This document shows positions 58,878 to 64,000 of a DNA stretch of 64,000 bases, piece after piece (position 1 is the first letter of the stretch; each line of letters begins with the position of its first letter). A program made the translations under genes and the position numbers. The notes beneath the pieces are model-generated. The model saw only the letters and a program-made list of their open reading frames with translations. It did no database searches and was not told the origin of the DNA. The DNA is from Actinocrinis sp035605935 (GTDB lineage: Bacteria; Actinomycetota; Actinomycetes; Streptomycetales; Catenulisporaceae): assembly GCF_035605935.1 (NCBI RefSeq), contig NZ_DATNGK010000233.1, forward strand, positions 1 through 64,000, written 5' to 3'.

Positions 58878-60968
58878 TCAGTAAATCCGCCGCTGGTGTG
58901 CATCGCCGATCCCGGACTTGCGCAAGAAGTACGCGTTGATCTGATCCCGCCACTCCTGCGCGGACCGCACTTGCTCTTCCAGCCGGTCTCGCACGCGTGC
59001 GTACAGTGCTGGCGTCACTAGGCCGCCGGGCTCGATTTCCTCCCACGCCTGCCGCATTTCCGCTGCCCGCTGCGCGCCTGCGAAGTGCGTGTCGTAGATG
59101 TGCTGGATAACGGTCGATCCGCTGCGCAGCACGTGGTTGTACGCGACATGGTGAAAGAAGAGCAGCAGCTCGTCAGGGCACTGTTCAACCGACTCGTACA
59201 CGTCGGACCACGGCTGCGGATACTGGCCGGTGAAGCCGGTCCCGCTCGCCCGAGTGCGATCCACGCCGACGCCGTCTCGGTCCGCGAAGTGATAGGTGCC
59301 CCAGGGCGTGTATTCGTACCCATCGACGTCGGGGCCGTAATGCTGGCCGGGCCGCACCATGAAGCCGACCCCGAGCGGCGCGGTGTACTGCTCATACACT
59401 CGCCAGGATTCGTCCATCATCGCGTGCAGGGTGCCGCGCAGCTTGGCCCCGCCGGTGCCTTCGCCCGCGAACGGCTGAAAGGTCAGATCGATCCATTCGT
59501 CGAGCACTGCGATCGGATCCAACTGCGGGTCCCAGGCGAGCCGGCCGAAGGCGTAGAGGTTGGCCTGAGCCAGCGGATGCCCGGTCCAGAACGGATCATC
59601 GCCGACGTTTGACACAGCGACCAGGCCGCCCCCTGACGCCACCGCGATCTGCGCCACCGTCGACCCTTCCGCGCCCCAGGGCCGGAATCCGAGCACTTCA
59701 CTCCACAGCGGCCCGAGGTAACACACGTGCCGCTGCTGCCCGGTGTATTCCTGCGTCACCTGGAATTCGACCGCCAGCCGGGTCGACGGCATCGCCGCGA
59801 TCACCGGCGACACCGGCTCGCGCGTCTGGAAGTCGATCGGGCCGTACTTCACTTGCAGAATCGCGTTCGTCCTGAACTGCCCGTCGAGCGGCGCGAAGTG
59901 GTCGTAGGCGGCGCGGGCCCGATCGGTTGCGCGGTCGCGCCAGTCCTGCCGATGGTTGTAGACGAAGGCCCGCCAGTGCACGATCCCGCCGAACGGCGCC
60001 AGCGCGTCCGCGAGCAGGTTCGCGCCCTCAGCATGCGTGCGCCCGTAAGCGAACGGACCCGGCTGCCCTTCCGAGTCGGCCTTCACCACATAGCCGCCGA
60101 AATCAGGGATCGACTCGTACACCTGACGAGTCGTCTCGGCCCACCAGGACCGCACGTGTGGGTCCAGCGGGTCGGCGGTCGGCAGGTCTCCGAGAGCGAT
60201 CGGCGAGGCGAAGTTCACCGACAGATGCACCCGGATTCCGTACGGACGCAACGCATCCGCGATCGCGATCACGTCACCGAGCCGATCGGTGAGCAGGTGC
60301 GCCTCCGTGCTGTGCACGTTGACGTTGTTGACCGTGACGCGGTTGATGCCGCACGCGGCCAGCAGCCGGCCGTAGGCCCGAACCCGCCCAAAATCCGCGC
60401 GCAGGACGCCGTCGTCCCAGAAGATCGAACCGCCCGAGTAGCCGCGTTCTACCTGGCCCATCACCGGATGCGCGTCGACGTTGTCCCAGTGGTCCAGCAT
60501 CCGCAGCCGCGCCGCCGGACGGTGCAACTCCACCGGACGCGAGTGCGCGAACGCCGCCTCGCCAAGCCGCACCACGTGAAACAGACCATAGAGAAGCCCG
60601 GCCGGCTCATCCGCGACGACTGCGGTCAGACCATCGCGCCGAGCCAGCGCAAAGCCCTCTTCGCCGAGCGCTCCCCGCTCAACCACCGCGTCCGCCGCAC
60701 TCGGCAACGACCCGGCCGAGGTCAACCCAAGGATCAGCTCATACGATCCATCGCCGTCCGATCCCGGGCCCAGATCCGTGCCGCCCTCGTCGGGCTCTCG
60801 CTGCCGCCAACTGCCGCCATACCGCGCGCAAGCCTGCTCGATCTCGTGCGCGACTGTCTCGACGAGCTGACCCTCGCCGCACAGCAGCACGCGGCGCGAA
60901 CCAATCGCTCGAAACGCCTCCGCCGGCAGCCAAGCGGCATGAACCTCGACCGGATCGAAACGAGTCAC
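58878..60968 (-). CDS. aguA: GH67 alpha-glucuronidase
   Basis: 696-residue intracellular enzyme that removes (4-O-methyl)glucuronic acid from the end xylose of aldouronates. GH67 marks are strong: MLDHWDNVDAHPVMGQVERG, SIFWDDG, KADSEGQPGP with acid Glu300, KYGPIDFQTREPV with Asp379 and EFQVTQEYTG with Glu407 as the two general bases. No signal peptide is visible. GTG 60968 follows GGGGAA. It converges on the GH3-GH42 operon. I find no clear GAAACTTTC site ahead of it, so it may have its own control. Confidence 0.95.
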   Translation of the reverse strand: MTRFDPVEVHAAWLPAEAFRAIGSRRVLLCGEGQLVETVAHEIEQACARYGGSWRQREPDEGGTDLGPGSDGDGSYELILGLTSAGSLPSAADAVVERGALGEEGFALARRDGLTAVVADEPAGLLYGLFHVVRLGEAAFAHSRPVELHRPAARLRMLDHWDNVDAHPVMGQVERGYSGGSIFWDDGVLRADFGRVRAYGRLLAACGINRVTVNNVNVHSTEAHLLTDRLGDVIAIADALRPYGIRVHLSVNFASPIALGDLPTADPLDPHVRSWWAETTRQVYESIPDFGGYVVKADSEGQPGPFAYGRTHAEGANLLADALAPFGGIVHWRAFVYNHRQDWRDRATDRARAAYDHFAPLDGQFRTNAILQVKYGPIDFQTREPVSPVIAAMPSTRLAVEFQVTQEYTGQQRHVCYLGPLWSEVLGFRPWGAEGSTVAQIAVASGGGLVAVSNVGDDPFWTGHPLAQANLYAFGRLAWDPQLDPIAVLDEWIDLTFQPFAGEGTGGAKLRGTLHAMMDESWRVYEQYTAPLGVGFMVRPGQHYGPDVDGYEYTPWGTYHFADRDGVGVDRTRASGTGFTGQYPQPWSDVYESVEQCPDELLLFFHHVAYNHVLRSGSTVIQHIYDTHFAGAQRAAEMRQAWEEIEPGGLVTPALYARVRDRLEEQVRSAQEWRDQINAYFLRKSGIGDAHQRRIY

Positions 60969-61015
60969 AGAATTCCCCGAGAGCTACTCGCGCGCGGAAA
61001 GATCGTCCGGTGATC

Positions 61016-61654
61016 TCAACGCGGATCAGGCCGGTCAAGGTTCCAATGCCGGGACGCGGAAATCGCCCACTCGGTCTCATTGCTGTCGTGCGCCGGGCTC
61101 GCCGAAAGGCCGATTCGCGTGATGACTCGCTGGCCGCCCTCCGCGTCGCCGTACAGCACGTCGACCACGAACGGCTGATGGTCTTTGGCGCGCTCGGCCA
61201 GGGCGGCGAACTGCTCGCTGCCGGAATCGCGCAGCGCCACCTGGCAAAATCCGCTGTCTCCTGGTGCGATGTAGATATCGCGGGTCAGCCGGTGAAATTC
61301 GTCCGGCGACCGGTGCTGCGCGGCGTAGTCGAACTGAAGATCCCAGCCGTGCAGAACGGCCAACCCCCGACCCACGTTACGCAGCGACGCGACAAGGTAA
61401 ACCGCGTCATCGCTCGCTTCAAGCACTGCGCGTCCGCCGCGCACTGCTACCCAGCGGTTGTCGATGAACCGCACCTTCTGGACCGGGTCCTCCCACCTGG
61501 TGGGAATGAGCGTCGGCCGCAGCCCATGCAGCAACCCGCGCTCCGCGTTGCGCGCGGCGGCATTCGCGGATCGGGTCGAGGAATAGGTCGCCACGGCGAG
61601 CAGCGCGGTGCCTGCCGCCGTCCCGAGGTTCGCGAGCGTGCCCCAGTCGACCAT
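61016..61654 (-). CDS. Hypothetical protein with N-terminal helix
   Basis: 212 residues: one membrane or signal-anchor helix near the start (about 6-26, TLANLGTAAGTALLAVATYS) and a beta-rich domain (EASDDAVYLVASLRNVGRG, LAVLHGWDLQFDYAAQ, FVVDVLYGDAEGGQRVITRI). I do not recognise the family, although small proteins of this plan are common in actinobacteria. GGAGGACC precedes ATG 61654; a longer frame lacks a site. Ends 47 bases before the GH67 start on the same strand, so they could be co-transcribed. Confidence 0.65.
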   Translation of the reverse strand: MVDWGTLANLGTAAGTALLAVATYSSTRSANAAARNAERGLLHGLRPTLIPTRWEDPVQKVRFIDNRWVAVRGGRAVLEASDDAVYLVASLRNVGRGLAVLHGWDLQFDYAAQHRSPDEFHRLTRDIYIAPGDSGFCQVALRDSGSEQFAALAERAKDHQPFVVDVLYGDAEGGQRVITRIGLSASPAHDSNETEWAISASRHWNLDRPDPR

Positions 61655-61745
61655 GGCGCGGTCCTCCAGTCGAGCGCGTGGGCTGGAACGATGCGCTCCG
61701 GCCGGTGCGGAGCCGACAGAATACGGCACGCCTGCCATCGACCGG

Positions 61746-62084
61746 CTACCGTGGCGCCTCGATCGGTGTGGCGGTGCGCTCAGCACGTGCGGTGCCCCAG
61801 TCGTAGAGCGCCTGCAGCACCGGTGCCAGGCTCCAGCCCTCCTCGGTCAGCCGGTACTCGACGTGAGCCGGCTTGGCCTGGTAGTCGATCCGCTCGATGA
61901 GACCGTCCTGCTGCAGCTCACGCAGGCGCTGAACGAGCATCTTCTCGCTCATGTCCGGGATGCGTCGGCGCAGCTCGCCATAGCGGTGCACGCCCTCCTT
62001 CAGGTGCGCCAGGATGACCGGCCGCCACTTGCCGCCGATCACGTCGACCGCCAGCTCCACCGCGCAGTAGTAGCTCTTGTCCAT
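61746..62084 (-). CDS. HxlR family regulator
   Basis: 112-residue winged-helix regulator: CAVELAVDVIGGKWRPVILA, then YGELRRRIPDMSEKMLVQRL and the wing GLIERIDYQAKPAHVEYRLT. An N-terminal Cys (Cys7 in YYCAVE) sits where redox-sensing HxlR proteins (HypR/QorR type) keep theirs, so it may react to electrophiles, disulfide stress or NO-type signals. Start ATG 62084 with GAGG five bases ahead. It is divergent from the ABM-globin gene, with a clear dyad between them. Confidence 0.92.
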   Translation of the reverse strand: MDKSYYCAVELAVDVIGGKWRPVILAHLKEGVHRYGELRRRIPDMSEKMLVQRLRELQQDGLIERIDYQAKPAHVEYRLTEEGWSLAPVLQALYDWGTARAERTATPIEAPR

Positions 62085-62118
62085 GTCAACCTCGGTAACG
62101 TCCGGCCAAGCGATCACC

Positions 62119-62138
62119 TACCCACCAAAAGGTGCGTA
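62119..62138. promoter_or_regulatory. HxlR-type operator between hxlR and the globin gene
   Basis: Inverted repeat TACnCACC-AAAA-GGTGnGTA, with 7 of 8 positions matching per arm, 35 bases from the hxlR start and 36 from the globin start. It is the only strong dyad in the 90-bp gap. Confidence 0.7.
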
Positions 62139-62174
62139 CTTGATCGCGGCCGGCCGGGATGCTGGGCTGTGCGT

Positions 62175-62939
62175 ATGGTCACCGAGTACATCAGATACCG
62201 TCTGCCCGCGGAGCGCGAGAGCGGCTTCGTCGCAGCGTACGAACGCGCCGCCGAGTCGCTGCGCGCCGCCCCCGAATGCGTCGACTTCGAGCTGAGCCGC
62301 TGCACCGAGGAGCCCGCCTGCTTCATCCTGCGCATCACCTGGACCTCGGTCGAGGCGCATCTGCAGGGCTTCCGGGGCGGCCCGGTGTTCGGCGCGTTCT
62401 TCCAAGCCATCCGCCCCTACGTCGCGGACATCGAGGAAATGCGGCACTACGAGGCCACTGCGGTGCGCGGCGTCGGCGGCGCGGCGCCACCGAGTCTGTA
62501 CGAGTGGGCCGGGGGCACTGAGGCCTTCGTCAAGCTCTGCGATGCGTTCTACCAGCTGGTGACGGCTGACGAACTGCTCGCGCCGCTCTTCGAGGCCATG
62601 GACGCCGAGCACGCCCGCTACGTCGCCCTCTGGATCGCGGAGGTCTTCGGCGGCCCGCCGACCTACTCCCAGCAGCGCGGCGGATACGGCCCGATGGTCG
62701 AGCGGCACCTTGGTAAGGGCATCACCGAGCCGCAACGGCGTCGCTGGGTGAACCTCATGATGGACGCCGCGGACGAGGTCGGCCTGCCACAGGACCCTGA
62801 GTTCCGTGCCGCCTTCGCCAGCTATCTGGAGTGGGGCACCCGCCTTGCCCTGCACAACTCGCAGCCGGGCGCGGACGTGGTGCGCAGCGCGCCGATGCCT
62901 AAGTGGGGCTGGGGAGTGGCGCCGCCGTACCAGGGTTGA
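62175..62939 (+). CDS. ABM domain - truncated haemoglobin (group II) fusion
   Basis: 254 residues. Residues about 1-95 form an antibiotic-biosynthesis-monooxygenase (ABM) ferredoxin-like domain (VTEYIRYRLPAERESGFVAA). Residues about 105-240 form a group II (TrHbO) globin: SLYEWAGG, LWIAEVFGGPPTYSQQRGGY, proximal His in MVERHLGKGI, and the end EWGTRLALHNSQ. Such chimeras are known in a few actinobacteria. Possible jobs are oxidation of a quinone-like substrate with haem-bound O2, or NO/O2 chemistry. ATG 62175 (GTG 62169 possible); no clear ribosome site. Divergent from hxlR, which may sense the same stress. Confidence 0.92.
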   Translation: MVTEYIRYRLPAERESGFVAAYERAAESLRAAPECVDFELSRCTEEPACFILRITWTSVEAHLQGFRGGPVFGAFFQAIRPYVADIEEMRHYEATAVRGVGGAAPPSLYEWAGGTEAFVKLCDAFYQLVTADELLAPLFEAMDAEHARYVALWIAEVFGGPPTYSQQRGGYGPMVERHLGKGITEPQRRRWVNLMMDAADEVGLPQDPEFRAAFASYLEWGTRLALHNSQPGADVVRSAPMPKWGWGVAPPYQG

Positions 62940-62999
62940 ATCGCGCCTGGTGCGGTTAACTGGGCCGGTCACGTCCGTGTCGACGGCTATGGTGTGTCG

Positions 63000-64000
63000 G
63001 TGACCGTGGCGACGACTGGACAGGGGCGGGCCGGCGTTCCGACGCGGGAACCTGCCGCTTTGACACTTAGGCAGCGCGCTGGTGCGCTGTTCCCACTGGA
63101 CGCCGAAGGCCGCCGCGTTCGGTGGCGCATCGCGCTGAGCATCGCGTTCGTCTTGGCGGCCGCCGCGCTGTCATTGGCGCGGCAAGGCGGCCCAGGGGCG
63201 CTGGACTCGATCTGGGCCGAGGACGGGTCGCATTACCAGTTCACGTTCAACCACGGCGCGATTCACACACTGTTCACGCCGGTCAACGGCTACCTGCTCC
63301 TGGTGCAGCGAGTTGTCCTCTCGGTGATCGCGCTCTTCCCCATCGCATGGGCTGCCGCGCTGATGGCGATCGCCGGCGGCCTGGCGAGCTCGGCCTGCGC
63401 GGTGCTGGTCTTCCACGCTTCGGCCACGCTCGTGCCGTCCCGCGCGGCCCGGCTGTGCTTCGCCGTACCGATGGCGATCCTGCCGTTCGGTGAGAGCGAG
63501 GTCGGCAACAACGTCGTCAACATCCAGTGGTACCTGATCTACACCGCGTTCTGGATGGCGCTGTGGAATCCGCGCACGCGCGTCAGGCGGGCACTGGCGG
63601 CGGCCGTACTCTTCGCGGCGGTCGGCAGCGACCCGCTCGCGCTGGCGTTCCTGCCGCTGCTGGCGATTCGCCTGTGGAGCCGCCCGCTGCGCGAATCGCG
63701 GTGGCAGCTCGGCGGCGTGGCCGCCGGCGTCCTGTTCCAGGGCATCGGCGTGCTGCGGGGCTCACTCGACTCCCGGCCTCCGATGCACGACTACAGTGCC
63801 GCGTTCGCGCTGCACGGCTACCTGCGCTACGTGTCGGGCACGACATTGGTCAGCTCGCGGGAATTGGCCCACATCGGGCTCTCTGGCGCGCTCGCCGTCA
63901 AGCTGCTCGGCCTGCTCGCGGTCCTCACGCTGGCCGCCGCGGCGCTGCTGGTCAACCGCGCCGCGAACCGCCCGCTCGCGGCGATCTGCGCGGCGTTCAG
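63000..64000 (+). CDS. Polytopic membrane protein, GT-C-like (3' end beyond the window)
   Basis: Open to the right edge; 333 residues are visible. After about 45 hydrophilic residues come seven or more membrane helices. The first outer loop has an acidic pair in IWAEDGSHYQ, as in GT-C sugar transferases, and later loops read GESEVGNNVVNIQWYL and GSDPLALAFLPLL. It resembles in plan, not in detail, the protein at 14376. The start is uncertain: GTG 63000 or GTG 63006, neither with a good ribosome site. Confidence 0.6.
   Translation, partial: MTVATTGQGRAGVPTREPAALTLRQRAGALFPLDAEGRRVRWRIALSIAFVLAAAALSLARQGGPGALDSIWAEDGSHYQFTFNHGAIHTLFTPVNGYLLLVQRVVLSVIALFPIAWAAALMAIAGGLASSACAVLVFHASATLVPSRAARLCFAVPMAILPFGESEVGNNVVNIQWYLIYTAFWMALWNPRTRVRRALAAAVLFAAVGSDPLALAFLPLLAIRLWSRPLRESRWQLGGVAAGVLFQGIGVLRGSLDSRPPMHDYSAAFALHGYLRYVSGTTLVSSRELAHIGLSGALAVKLLGLLAVLTLAAAALLVNRAANRPLAAICAAF

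Overview
The window is high-GC, densely coded DNA with frequent GTG/TTG starts, twin-arginine and lipobox export signals, a CBM2-bearing secreted hydrolase, DasR-type (dre) sites and LacI/TetR/MerR/HxlR regulators. Together these point to a saprophytic soil actinomycete (Streptomyces, Catenulispora or a relative). That placement is an inference. I found no rRNA, tRNA, CRISPR array, transposase, integrase or biosynthetic gene cluster, and the whole window reads as chromosomal.

Region by region. 1-6642 (minus): the Kdp high-affinity K+ uptake operon. Two tiny one-helix peptides (one is kdpF) and an unusual 33-aa ORF with an internal repeat precede kdpA-kdpB-kdpC, and kdpD runs off the left edge. 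6961-12061 (minus): glutamate decarboxylase, a secreted arabinofuranosidase-like GH with FnIII and CBM2, a DUF4232 exported protein and a DUF1508 protein. The last two are each followed by a nearly identical hairpin. 12332-20043: a secreted beta-helix protein behind a LacI-type palindrome, a GT-C-like membrane protein, a divergent MFS/TetR efflux pair with a double operator, and a secreted beta-propeller. 20223-25232: FMN reductase and SRPBCC; a drug-type ABC transporter with its MerR regulator and a MerR-type promoter; a small PH-like protein; a DUF3558-like lipoprotein. 25445-32163: an orphan regulator with two LuxR helix-turn-helix domains, divergent from a GH18 chitinase with two dre-like sites, then a lipoprotein, a methyltransferase, an alpha/beta hydrolase and a CE4-like lipoprotein. 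32200-37155 (minus): PAP2-lipid kinase fusion, MFS, nucleotidyltransferase, BON and metallophosphoesterase in one direction. 37308-46724: DUF1206, STAS, a small membrane protein, a large GH87-type alpha-1,3-glucanase, an M24 peptidase, and a divergent ferric-reductase-like/Rieske electron-transfer pair.

47072-60968 is the best-defined system: a LacI regulator; a tightly coupled plus-strand operon GH3 - LplB-type permease - YtcP-type permease - solute-binding lipoprotein - GH39 - DUF624/YesL - GH42; and a convergent GH67 alpha-glucuronidase. The layout resembles aldouronate utilisation loci: charged xylo-oligosaccharides are imported whole and cut inside the cell by alpha-glucuronidase and beta-xylosidases. 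No xylanase and no transporter ATPase are present. A stranded CBM2 fragment next to lacI may be what is left of a secreted hydrolase. GAAACTTTC-type palindromes flank lacI and the operon promoter.

61016-64000: a hypothetical protein, an HxlR regulator divergent from an ABM-truncated haemoglobin fusion with a clear dyad between them, and the start of another GT-C-like membrane protein.
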